Positions 22,482 to 27,710 of a stretch of DNA of 27,710 bases are shown here, piece by piece. Source of the DNA: a virus. The stretch spans positions 1 to 27,710 of the IMG/VR virus record IMGVR_UViG_3300032287_003012. One strand, given 5' to 3'. The notes below the pieces were generated by a model. It was not told the origin of the DNA. It ran no database searches and worked only from the letters and a program-made list of their open reading frames with translations. Numbering within the stretch: the first letter of the stretch is position 1; every line of letters starts with the position of its first letter. The position numbers and the translations under genes were made by a program.

Positions 22482-23455
22482 TAGAGTTCCGCCCGGATCT
22501 TGCCCAGCAGAAAGTCCCTCTCCGCAACCGGAACTGCATCCCATGACTCATGGCCGAACACTCCCACTAGCCGATCAACTTCGCCCTTGTGTACGTCCAC
22601 CAGCGATGCGTACAGCTTGTCGGTTTCCTCGCGGTCAGCCGCAGCCAGCCTGATGGCCTTCAGTTCCGCTGCCAGCGCCGCGTAGGCCGTCCGTGCGTTG
22701 TCCATCGTCAACTGGTTAGACTTGGCCGCGCCGAACGTCTTCAGCACGCCGTAATACCGCGCCTCGCCGCCCAGTTTCTTGAACTCCGCTTTGATGTCCT
22801 TAAACGACTCCAGCGCCTTAAACGAGATTTTTGCCGGTGGCGCTTCCATTTGCGGCTGTTCGTCCACAAACTCGGCATCATGCACCGGCGGCGCTTCGCC
22901 CTTCATCTTGGCCAGCTTTGCCGCCGCAACGTCCTGCTGCGCTTCGCGTGATCCTGTTGGTTCCTGCGGGCCGATCTCTTCCTCGGTCACCACGCCATTG
23001 ATTGAGAACGAACGCTTCAGCGCCAGAACTTCGGCAACCTTCGAGATCATCGCAGACGGGTATGTCTGCCACACGTTACCCGCTTTTTTGTACTCGTTGT
23101 AGTACGCCTCGCACGTAATGGGATGGCTTCGGTCTTTCCTGTAGACGGAACACGTCGCCTTGACTGGCTTGCTCTGCGCGTCACGTTCAACCTTTGTATC
23201 CATGCCGTCAAACATCGGATGCTCATTCGCAACTCTCAGATAGCCGTCGCGCCCCGCCATCACGCCAACACCAGGCACAAACCATATTTCTTTCAAAAAG
23301 GGGTCCAACCCCGTGCGCTTGCAAACTTCGATAAACATGCGAAACTGCGGTACTGTCGCGCCTTTGCATACCGTCTCTTTCAGCGTGTTCAGCATTGTTT
23401 CATCGTTGTAGCGGTCCACGGCCCCGCCGTCCTGCTTCGCTAGTTCGTTCGTCAT
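22481..23455 (-). CDS. bet: Phage recombination protein Bet / RecT-family single-strand annealing protein
   Basis: This is 324 residues from the ATG at 23455 after GGGAGATACGAA. A GTG-type extension to 23623 would be Cys/Gly-rich nonsense. Bet hallmarks: LNTLKETVCKGATVPQFRMF, KRTGLDPFLKEIWFVPG, MAGRDGYLRVAN and TYPSAMISKVAEVLALKRSF. Bet coats single strands and anneals homologous DNA. The C-terminal third (KLGGEARYYGVLKTFGAAKS) resembles a loader or SSB-interacting tail seen in longer relatives. No lambda-Exo partner was found, but the PD-(D/E)XK protein at 19910 might serve. This is the main recombination gene of the operon. Confidence 0.9.
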   Translation of the reverse strand: MTNELAKQDGGAVDRYNDETMLNTLKETVCKGATVPQFRMFIEVCKRTGLDPFLKEIWFVPGVGVMAGRDGYLRVANEHPMFDGMDTKVERDAQSKPVKATCSVYRKDRSHPITCEAYYNEYKKAGNVWQTYPSAMISKVAEVLALKRSFSINGVVTEEEIGPQEPTGSREAQQDVAAAKLAKMKGEAPPVHDAEFVDEQPQMEAPPAKISFKALESFKDIKAEFKKLGGEARYYGVLKTFGAAKSNQLTMDNARTAYAALAAELKAIRLAAADREETDKLYASLVDVHKGEVDRLVGVFGHESWDAVPVAERDFLLGKIRAEL

Positions 23456-23553
23456 TTCGTATCTCCCTCTACCTTTGCAACCAAGTACCCGAGACCCACT
23501 GCAACCAGCGCCACAATCCACGCAGCCAGCGCCACATACGCCAACGCTTTCAC
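23452..23553 (-). CDS. 33-residue single-span membrane peptide
   Basis: From a GTG overlapping the upstream TGA, the frame encodes VKALAYVALAAWIVALVAVG, then LGYLVAKVEGDTK, ending in the ATGA of bet. One hydrophobic helix flanked by lysines. It exactly fills the space between its neighbours. Function unknown. Confidence 0.5.
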   Translation of the reverse strand: MKALAYVALAAWIVALVAVGLGYLVAKVEGDTK

Positions 23554-23705
23554 TGGTCCCACTCATTTCGCTGCGAACGCCGCTCCAATTCTTGCCGCAT
23601 CCGCTCGTCCTCTGCACGCTCATCCCGGTTCGTCAGGCTTGCCACGCCCAAAGCGCAGCCCAGCAGAATTGCACCGGCCACCAGCGCAATCCAGAATGTG
23701 TCCAT
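23550..23705 (-). CDS. 51-residue membrane-anchored small protein
   Basis: From the ATG at 23705 (TAATG overlap), the protein has an N-terminal hydrophobic helix (FWIALVAGAILLGCALGVAS) and a charged C-terminal helix (RDERAEDERMRQELERRSQR). This is the layout of small phage inner-membrane proteins. A role in lysis timing is unlikely in an early operon. Superinfection control is one option. Confidence 0.55.
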   Translation of the reverse strand: MDTFWIALVAGAILLGCALGVASLTNRDERAEDERMRQELERRSQRNEWDQ

Positions 23706-23959
23706 TATTTCGCCCCCATCAGAGCCAAGTACCCGGCCATCGTGGGAGCGGAGACAAACGCCGCGCATTCCTGCGCGTGGATCTCGGCGGCGCACGTCAA
23801 GCAGTCGCCGCCCTTGTTGAGTTCGTCGGCCTCGCAATACTGCCAGCACGAGTCACAGCGGACCTGCTCCGGTGCGTCAAGATCAACGCCGTAATTTGCC
23901 GCAATGCGGTAGTCTGCGCGGGTGAAACCGCCGTCGTGGTTGTCGTATGGGGTGGGCAT
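23705..23959 (-). CDS. First gene of the leftward early operon, Cys-rich small protein
   Basis: This is 84 residues from the ATG at 23959. An ATG at 23965 would add two. The sequence runs MPTPYDNHDGGFTRADYRIA, then VRCDSCWQYCEADELNKGGD and CLTCAAEIHAQECAAF. The two CxxC pairs form a probable zinc site. No Shine-Dalgarno precedes either ATG. A -10-like hexamer ends at 23966, so the message may be leaderless. Confidence 0.6.
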   Translation of the reverse strand: MPTPYDNHDGGFTRADYRIAANYGVDLDAPEQVRCDSCWQYCEADELNKGGDCLTCAAEIHAQECAAFVSAPTMAGYLALMGAK

Positions 23960-23965
23960 GACCAT

Positions 23966-23993
23966 AGATTAGCACGAACAAAAAGGTTTGCAA
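23966..23993 (-). promoter_or_regulatory. Candidate promoter of the leftward early operon
   Basis: On the - strand TTGCAA (23993-23988), 16-base spacer, TAATCT (23971-23966). The expected start is at or beside the ATG at 23959. The -10 match is modest. Confidence 0.35.
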
Positions 23994-24003
23994 CAAATTT
24001 GTT
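23992..24003. promoter_or_regulatory. Operator-like palindrome between divergent promoters
   Basis: AACAAATTTGTT is a perfect 12-base palindrome. GCAACA (23990-23995) and TGTTGC (24011-24016) form a wider inverted repeat around it. It lies between the two divergent start sites, next to a ribbon-helix-helix gene, and could be its binding site. Confidence 0.45.
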
Positions 24004-24029
24004 TGAAAAATGTTGCCTTGTGCTATGAT
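24003..24029 (+). promoter_or_regulatory. Candidate rightward promoter of the ribbon-helix-helix gene
   Basis: TATGAT (24024-24029) is a good -10. TTGAAA (24003-24008) gives a short 15-base spacer. The start would fall on the ATG at 24037, without room for a Shine-Dalgarno. Confidence 0.4.
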
Positions 24030-24036
24030 TGCCTTT

Positions 24037-24180
24037 ATGAAGAAACCATCCGACACGCAGAACGTAGCCATCCCGCACGCTTTGCATAAGAGAGTTAAAA
24101 CGGCAGCGGCACGCAAGGGCGTCTCAATGCGCATCTTTATTGCTGCTGCCTTGACTGAATGCTTGAAGGTGACCAAATGA
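24037..24180 (+). CDS. Small ribbon-helix-helix (Arc/CopG-like) DNA-binding protein
   Basis: The 47-residue frame encodes MKKPSDTQNVAIPHALHKRV, then KTAAARKGVSMRIFIAAALT and ECLKVTK. The short strand (NVAIP), basic helix (HKRVKTAAARKG) and second helix (SMRIFIAAALTECL) are the ribbon-helix-helix layout, which dimerises to read palindromic operators. A palindrome lies 34 bases upstream. It is the first gene of the mini-operon, apparently without a ribosome site. It may control both divergent promoters. Confidence 0.65.
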   Translation: MKKPSDTQNVAIPHALHKRVKTAAARKGVSMRIFIAAALTECLKVTK

Positions 24181-24257
24181 GGTCCGCGCTAAAGCTGCTG
24201 CTGGGCCTGTTGGCCCTCGCGCCGGTTCTGGCCGTGTGCCTGCTGGGGAGCGAGTGA
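24177..24257 (+). CDS. 26-residue single-span membrane peptide
   Basis: The frame encodes MRSALKLLLGLLALAPVLAV, then CLLGSE, with ATGA at its start and TGATG at its end. Almost entirely hydrophobic with two basic residues at the N-terminus. It resembles the 31-residue peptide at 16227 in both ends and layout. A GGGGAG near its 3' end serves the next gene. Confidence 0.45.
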   Translation: MRSALKLLLGLLALAPVLAVCLLGSE

Positions 24258-24763
24258 TGGAAAGGTTGCACGGTTACGCGCTGCCGTTACGAGCGAACAG
24301 TGACCAAGTGGCGGACGCCAATGGCGACGGAGTGGCAGAAGTGGGAGGAAAAGGCATGATCGAGATCACGAGCAAAGCCGACCTGAACCGGGCGCTGGCC
24401 AACGCGCTGCACCCGGAGCCGCCAGCGTCGGAGCGGCGGGCGATACACGAGAGCGGGGTTTGGCGGTGGGTTAAACCGCAGGCTGGAATAGGTGGGGCCG
24501 TCGTCCGGTTTAGCGGCTGGGAGCCTGCCGACTTCTGCGGCGACCCGTGCGCGTCGAAGCTGCTGCGGGACCGGATGCGGGCGTTGAATTTCTGCTACCG
24601 CTTGACCTGCCAGAAGAGTCGCTACTCGGTTGCCATAGTTGAAAGCGCAACCGGATACGGTGAATTTCACGGTCTATTCGGCGAGTTGATCACGTTTGCC
24701 CTCGCCGCTCTCCGCGCCCTCGGGGTGGAGTTTGAGCTCTGCGAAGGCTGGGACGCTCGATGA
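24257..24763 (+). CDS. Hypothetical protein, possible ABA-sandwich-like
   Basis: This is 168 residues from the ATG at 24257 (after GGGGAG). An internal ATG at 24356 after GGGAGGAAAAGGC is an equally good start and would give 135 residues. The C-terminal part (DPCASKLLRDRMRALNFCYR, then LITFALAALRALGVEFELC) has the strand-helix pattern of ABA-sandwich phage proteins. The region before 24356 looks less structured. It lies in the mini-operon with a ribbon-helix-helix gene. Function unknown. Confidence 0.6.
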   Translation: MERLHGYALPLRANSDQVADANGDGVAEVGGKGMIEITSKADLNRALANALHPEPPASERRAIHESGVWRWVKPQAGIGGAVVRFSGWEPADFCGDPCASKLLRDRMRALNFCYRLTCQKSRYSVAIVESATGYGEFHGLFGELITFALAALRALGVEFELCEGWDAR

Positions 24764-24852
24764 AACACATAGTGGGATTTTCAGGCGGGATCGACTCGCA
24801 GGCGTGCGCCAGATGGGTGCGAAAGCAAATACGGTCTGTGCGAGTAACGTAA
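24760..24852 (+). pseudogene. Truncated phosphoadenosine-phosphosulfate reductase-like (PP-loop) gene
   Basis: Only 30 residues remain: MKHIVGFSGGIDSQACARWV, then RKQIRSVRVT. The SGGIDS motif is the PP-loop of ATP pyrophosphatases. The whole start matches phage PAPS-reductase-like proteins as I know them (HIVSFSGGIDSQAxARWV). Full-length relatives have about 200-300 residues. Here the frame stops at a TAA whose bases belong to the A-run of a terminator. The native family sequence is lost after about residue 23. It overlaps the upstream gene by ATGA, so it was a normal operon member before truncation. Confidence 0.7.
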
Positions 24853-24855
24853 AAA

Positions 24856-24878
24856 CCCCCCGGTGACGAGCCGGGGGG
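24856..24878 (-). terminator. Rho-independent terminator of the lipoprotein gene
   Basis: An eight-pair GC stem (CCCCCCGG and CCGGGGGG) around TGACGAG. On the - strand it is followed by TTTTTA. It lies 43 bases beyond the lipoprotein stop, and its T-run supplies the stop codon of the truncated gene on the other strand. Confidence 0.85.
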
Positions 24879-24920
24879 CGAGGAGAATCACAGGGGAATG
24901 AAACTAATTCAGGATAGCAT

Positions 24921-25553
24921 TTAGGGCGCTGTTACCGCAGCCGCCTTGCTGGCCACTTGTGGCGCTGGCCCGCCTACCGGCAGATTGCAGGTCGCAGCCT
25001 GGGTAATGATCGGAGTTGTCTCCACGTCAACCGCTTGGCCGTTTGGCGCTTCGTTTATCGGGCATTTGCACGACGCCAGCATCACGCCCGTTGGCTTGCC
25101 ATCTGGTCCGATTGCCTCGCCAGCAGGACTACACGCGAACGAATAACACTGCGCCATGCCTTCAGGCAGCGTGTCGCATACATACGGCGAAGCGGTCGTT
25201 CTGTGTTTCCAGTCAGGAGCCTGCGGGATGTTCTTTCTGATTGAGTACGCGCTCCAAACGCCCGTCTTGCCATCTACCATTACTGGATCTACGCACTTGT
25301 TGCCCTGCGGCATGTTGCCGGTGCCAGGGGACGATACGGACGGCCCTCGCATGATCGGACACAGGCAATCAGCCGCCTTCCACGTCGTAATCGTGCCCAT
25401 CGTGTTGACCGTGATTTCACCCTTCGCTGGGGCGCAATTTGTCGCAGCGCACAACGCATAATCGTTTGTGCAAACCTGCACGGGCACGGTAGCCACATCG
25501 CGTGGGCGACACGAAGACGTAATGAGGATGGCAAGCAGCGCGGCGTATTTCAT
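24921..25553 (-). CDS. Cys-rich exported lipoprotein-like protein, moron candidate
   Basis: This 210-residue protein starts with a signal-like segment (MKYAALLAILITSSC). The ITSSC resembles a degenerate lipobox with C15 as the lipid site. The mature part contains two copies of a six-cysteine unit: C28, C35, C40, C63, C65, C87 and C126, C136, C141, C162, C164, C189. Each has a CxCPI motif (CLCPI, CKCPI). Such cysteine density implies disulfides outside the cytoplasm. It has its own strong promoter and terminator and opposes its neighbours, as lysogenic-conversion genes do. Known analogues by layout are superinfection-exclusion lipoproteins, but no sequence family is recognised. Confidence 0.65.
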   Translation of the reverse strand: MKYAALLAILITSSCRPRDVATVPVQVCTNDYALCAATNCAPAKGEITVNTMGTITTWKAADCLCPIMRGPSVSSPGTGNMPQGNKCVDPVMVDGKTGVWSAYSIRKNIPQAPDWKHRTTASPYVCDTLPEGMAQCYSFACSPAGEAIGPDGKPTGVMLASCKCPINEAPNGQAVDVETTPIITQAATCNLPVGGPAPQVASKAAAVTAP

Positions 25554-25598
25554 TTTAGTTTTGTCCTGTTGAGCTTAGGATTTGGTACGCGAAGGATA

Positions 25599-25627
25599 AT
25601 TCTACTGTGATTCGGCTGGCTGGTCAA
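25599..25627 (-). promoter_or_regulatory. Strong sigma70-like promoter of the lipoprotein gene
   Basis: On the - strand TTGACC (25627-25622), 17-base spacer, TAGAAT (25604-25599): each box differs from consensus by one base. An AGGA lies upstream of the ATG at 25553. Confidence 0.75.
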
Positions 25628-25663
25628 CGCCCGTGATCCAGCTCTAAGGCTGGCGCAGAAAGC

Positions 25664-25688
25664 AAAAAGCCCCAGTTTGCACTGGAGC
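25664..25688 (-). terminator. Leftward rho-independent terminator upstream of the lipoprotein cassette
   Basis: On the - strand GCTCCAGT-GCAA-ACTGGGGC (one G-U) is followed by TTTTT. It would stop leftward transcripts arriving from the lysis genes before they enter the lipoprotein cassette. Confidence 0.7.
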
Positions 25689-25806
25689 CTCTGCTATTTT
25701 GCCGCCTCTGTTTATGGGATACTAGAGGTGTGGCTGGATGTATTCAGCATCCAAACCACGGATGAACAGCGGAGCAAACCGCGCCCATCCATTAAGGAAC
25801 AACGTT

Positions 25807-26595
25807 ATGCCAAACGCCGATCCCAACACCATCGTACCATCAACGGGGCCAACTTTCATGGTTACTGCGCTTTCAATCGTCAAGAGCACAACACTTAGCA
25901 TGGGCGCAAAAGTACTGTATCCGCGCCTTGTTCTCTACGCTGGCAAGAACGGCGTTTGCTTCCCGAGCCAAGAACGACTTGCGGAAGATATCGGCGTTAC
26001 GGCCAGACAAGTTCGCCGGTATTTGGCCGAACTGCATGATGCCAATTTGATCGACTGGACGCGGACGAAAACGACCTGCAAGTTCGCGATCTACAGCTTA
26101 GAATTCCCAAGACCGGACAATAACGTCCTATCTGATAGGACAATAACGTCCACTCCAGAGCGGACAATAACGTCCGATAAAAAGATGTCTTTGAATAGAG
26201 GTTTGGTAAAAGATGTTGACATAGACTGCTCCCTTCCGAGGAAGCGAGCCGCTGACATTTCTCTTATGAAAGCAAAGCAGTATCCCGCGCTAAAGCACAT
26301 GCTGGCACAATACCGGGCAACAACACAGAAGCCCAAACTTACCGATTACCCGTCAGATGCTTTAGTGGTCGAGGTCATGCACGCCGCGAATGGGCAGAGC
26401 GAAAGATGGGTAATGGATCAACTGAAGCACCTGCACGATGGCCGTGAGTTTTACTGGGGAGTTCAGGGTGGACCGTACTCATGGGCTTGGTTTCCGAAAG
26501 TGATTGCTCAACGCGATGCCGAGCAGGAAGAACGCCGCTACGTCCCCGATGCTTCTGAGGTCTGGGATTATGACGGTACGCGGGTTGTGAACTAA
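25807..26595 (+). CDS. Winged-helix replication initiator-like protein with iterons inside its gene
   Basis: This is 262 residues from the ATG at 25807 (after AAGGAACAACGTT). An ATG at 25738 lacks a ribosome site. An N-terminal helix-turn-helix domain (GAKVLYPRLVLYAGKNGVCF, then SQERLAEDIGVTARQVRRYL) is the HTH_36-type fold used by phage and plasmid initiators. Next comes a linker encoded by three repeats of GGACAATAACGTCC (residues about 103-123). The C-terminal domain (PALKHMLAQYRATTQKPKLT, then YSWAWFPKVI) probably recruits a partner. This mirrors lambda O, whose gene carries the origin. It heads a three-gene rightward operon. A transcription-factor role is the main alternative. Confidence 0.7.
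   Translation: MPNADPNTIVPSTGPTFMVTALSIVKSTTLSMGAKVLYPRLVLYAGKNGVCFPSQERLAEDIGVTARQVRRYLAELHDANLIDWTRTKTTCKFAIYSLEFPRPDNNVLSDRTITSTPERTITSDKKMSLNRGLVKDVDIDCSLPRKRAADISLMKAKQYPALKHMLAQYRATTQKPKLTDYPSDALVVEVMHAANGQSERWVMDQLKHLHDGREFYWGVQGGPYSWAWFPKVIAQRDAEQEERRYVPDASEVWDYDGTRVVN
26115..26175. repeat. Three iterons within the initiator gene, candidate replication origin
   Basis: GGACAATAACGTCC occurs exactly three times: 26115-26128, 26138-26151 and 26162-26175, with 23- and 24-base periods. Each unit has GGAC...GTCC dyad symmetry. Between the first two lies the palindrome CCTATC-T-GATAGG (26127-26139). A relatively AT-rich stretch (26176-26222) follows, as expected for an unwinding region. Confidence 0.8.
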
Positions 26596-26909
26596 TGGCA
26601 AAAGTGAAGATCACAGAAATTGGCCAACCGTGCCGACACTGCGAAACCCCAGTTGAGCGCAGAGAGCATAAGGTGGCCCCAAAGTCCCGTAAGGGCGGCT
26701 ACTATTACGCTTGGTGGCTGGGGTGCCCCGGATGCAGCGCGATCTATATGGTGGAGTCAGCTAAGGTCATGCTCACACCACGCCCGCCCATAGTCGCATC
26801 AGCGTTTCTCAACCGAGTGAAGAACCGCGAAATCGTAGAACGCAATATTGCCGCAATGTTTGGCAGGCAGCATGGACCCAGCGACGATCTGAACGAGGTG
26901 CCGTGGTGA
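26595..26909 (+). CDS. Zinc-ribbon protein following the initiator
   Basis: This 104-residue protein has its ATG overlapping the initiator's TAA. It contains a zinc ribbon formed by PCRHCETPVERREHK and LGCPGCSAIYMV, separated by an aromatic beta hairpin (KGGYYYAWW). The C-terminal helix is basic. It may help the initiator or bind single-stranded DNA. No precise family. Confidence 0.65.
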   Translation: MAKVKITEIGQPCRHCETPVERREHKVAPKSRKGGYYYAWWLGCPGCSAIYMVESAKVMLTPRPPIVASAFLNRVKNREIVERNIAAMFGRQHGPSDDLNEVPW

Positions 26910-27154
26910 GGACGCCGCTAGAGTTGGCAAAAGGAATCGTTGCAGGTAGCCCCGAGAGTTTTAAGCGGTTGGTTGAAATTCGCCGCGAAGCTTTTCTGGT
27001 TGCTCAAGCACTAATCCGACGTGAGGAGGGCGTGGAGGTAAAACGGTACAGTCCGGGCAGTTGGCAATGCGTGGCATGCAAGTCGCTGTTCTCGAACGCG
27101 CCCAACTACTGCGATGACTGCGGTGCCCGATTCAAGTGGCCTAGCCTCGATTGA
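26906..27154 (+). CDS. Small zinc-ribbon protein
   Basis: This is 82 residues from the GTG at 26906 (GTGA overlap, GAGG seven bases upstream). A GTG at 26903 is possible. An N-terminal helix (ELAKGIVAGSPESFKRLVEI) is followed by a classic zinc ribbon WQCVACKSLFSNAPNYCDDC. It is the last gene of the initiator operon. Its stop overlaps the convergent gene at 27141 by 14 bases, so no terminator fits between them. Confidence 0.65.
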   Translation: MRTPLELAKGIVAGSPESFKRLVEIRREAFLVAQALIRREEGVEVKRYSPGSWQCVACKSLFSNAPNYCDDCGARFKWPSLD

Positions 27155-27425
27155 AGACGAACTTCATGAGCGCCCAGATGGCTACGATGACAGCGCAGAC
27201 GCCAGCGCCAAACGCGCCCCACTTGGACTGCATACCTGCCAGCGCCCGAAGCTCGACCTGAATCCCGTCCATGCGGTCGTGCGCCAGTTTTATGGACGCA
27301 GCCTGCGCCAAGTTTGAGGCTTTTACGTCTTCGCGGAGTCCACGAAGTTCCTCGGGCACCGATTCGACAACCCGGCAGATTTTTGCCCAGTCAGGCGTGA
27401 ACGTTACGTGCGTATCTTCGATCAT
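27141..27425 (-). CDS. Small membrane protein, probable lysis-cassette member
   Basis: This 94-residue protein has an N-terminal soluble coiled region (SVPEELRGLREDVKASNLAQ, then LAHDRMDGIQVELRALAG) and one C-terminal membrane helix (FGAGVCAVIVAIWALMKFVF) with a short basic end. This is the shape of XhlA- or holin-accessory-like phage proteins. It overlaps the upstream membrane gene by ATGA and is transcribed leftward like the late genes. A holin or antiholin role is likely but not proven. Confidence 0.6.
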   Translation of the reverse strand: MIEDTHVTFTPDWAKICRVVESVPEELRGLREDVKASNLAQAASIKLAHDRMDGIQVELRALAGMQSKWGAFGAGVCAVIVAIWALMKFVFNRG

Positions 27426-27673
27426 GCGGGTGGGTCCTGACTTTCTGAAGTCACCGCAGGTGTTTTGGGCTTCGCCCCCGGCAGCGGCTGAGTCTCGATT
27501 CCGAGCGACTTCGTAGCGAACCCGAGGAACGCGCCGGCGAACCCGGCCAGCAAGTTTGAGAACACTTGAAACGTCTGCCCGTCGTTCGGGAAATATTTCT
27601 GGGTGTAGATAATGACGGCGGTGAAAAACACAATGCCGCCCAGCAGCAGTTTTAAGATTGGATCCAGACTCAC
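27422..27673 (-). CDS. Putative holin-like membrane protein
   Basis: This is 83 residues from a GTG at 27673 with GAGG seven bases upstream. Two hydrophobic helices (LLLGGIVFFTAVIIY and VFSNLLAGFAGAFLGFA) are joined by a short polar turn, followed by a proline-rich tail. Two-span proteins with polar tails next to another small membrane gene usually belong to phage lysis cassettes. No endolysin is inside the window. It may lie to the right. Confidence 0.55.
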   Translation of the reverse strand: MSLDPILKLLLGGIVFFTAVIIYTQKYFPNDGQTFQVFSNLLAGFAGAFLGFATKSLGIETQPLPGAKPKTPAVTSESQDPPA

Positions 27674-27710
27674 GCTACCACCTCGATTTCAGTGTACTTC
27701 TCAGATGTCA
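27670..27710 (-). CDS. C-terminal end of an unidentified leftward gene (partial)
   Basis: An open frame enters from the right edge and ends in TSEKYTEIEVVA and TGA. The TGA overlaps the GTG of the holin-like gene (GTGA), the junction style used throughout this genome. Only 12 residues are visible, so no identity can be given. An endolysin or tail gene would be normal here. Confidence 0.45.
   Translation of the reverse strand, partial: TSEKYTEIEVVA

Noticed and set aside
23456-23623. N-terminal extension of Bet
   Set aside because: It is Cys/Gly-rich, out of character for Bet, and overlaps a membrane-peptide frame. The ATG at 23455 has a strong ribosome site.
1-27710. CRISPR arrays, tRNA or rRNA genes, insertion sequences, integrase, repressor
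   Set aside because: No periodic repeat-spacer pattern, cloverleaf, transposase or tyrosine/serine recombinase motif was seen on either strand. Faint cases could be missed without software.

Overview
The window is a segment of a tailed double-stranded DNA phage (or prophage) genome with a P22-type, short-tailed (podovirus) head and tail module. Almost every base is coding, genes are small, and neighbours overlap by ATGA, GTGA or TAATG. Nothing host-chromosomal is visible: no rRNA, tRNA or housekeeping genes. The host cannot be named from the sequence. A secreted lipoprotein-like gene and sigma70-like promoters fit a Gram-negative bacterium. No integrase, repressor or endolysin was recognised, so lifestyle is undecided.

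Layout. (1) 14394 to 1, leftward: the late virion operon. It encodes a possible small terminase subunit, large terminase, several small proteins, a beta-helix protein, portal, scaffold, P22-like coat, a decoration-like protein, a coiled-coil protein, two tandem gp4-like tail adaptors and a gp10-like tail hub that runs off the left edge. Two HNH endonuclease genes interrupt it. (2) 14395-14793: a non-coding control region with back-to-back promoters. (3) 14794-16507, rightward: six small genes of unknown function. (4) 23959 to 16548, leftward: the early recombination and replication operon, with a Bet/RecT annealing protein, a RusA resolvase, a PD-(D/E)XK nuclease, a replisome-organiser-like protein, a primase-helicase and many small zinc-ribbon or membrane proteins. 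(5) 23960-24036: a divergent control region, then a rightward mini-operon (24037-24852) that starts with a ribbon-helix-helix protein and ends in a truncated PAPS-reductase-like gene. (6) 24856-25627: a self-contained leftward cassette (promoter, Cys-rich lipoprotein, terminator) that looks like a moron. (7) 25807-27154, rightward: a winged-helix replication initiator with three iterons inside its own coding sequence, then two zinc-ribbon genes. (8) 27710 to 27141, leftward: two small membrane proteins that are probably lysis genes, plus the end of an unidentified gene.

How the genes work together. The late operon supplies DNA packaging, capsid and the tail neck. The leftward early operon supplies strand annealing, junction resolution and fork assembly. 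The initiator at 25807 probably binds its own internal iterons, as lambda O does. The most notable observations are one beta-rich domain inserted separately into three adjacent tail-neck proteins, the in-gene iteron array, the moron-like cassette abutting a truncated PP-loop gene, and the repeated appearance of leaderless start sites at the first gene of operons.
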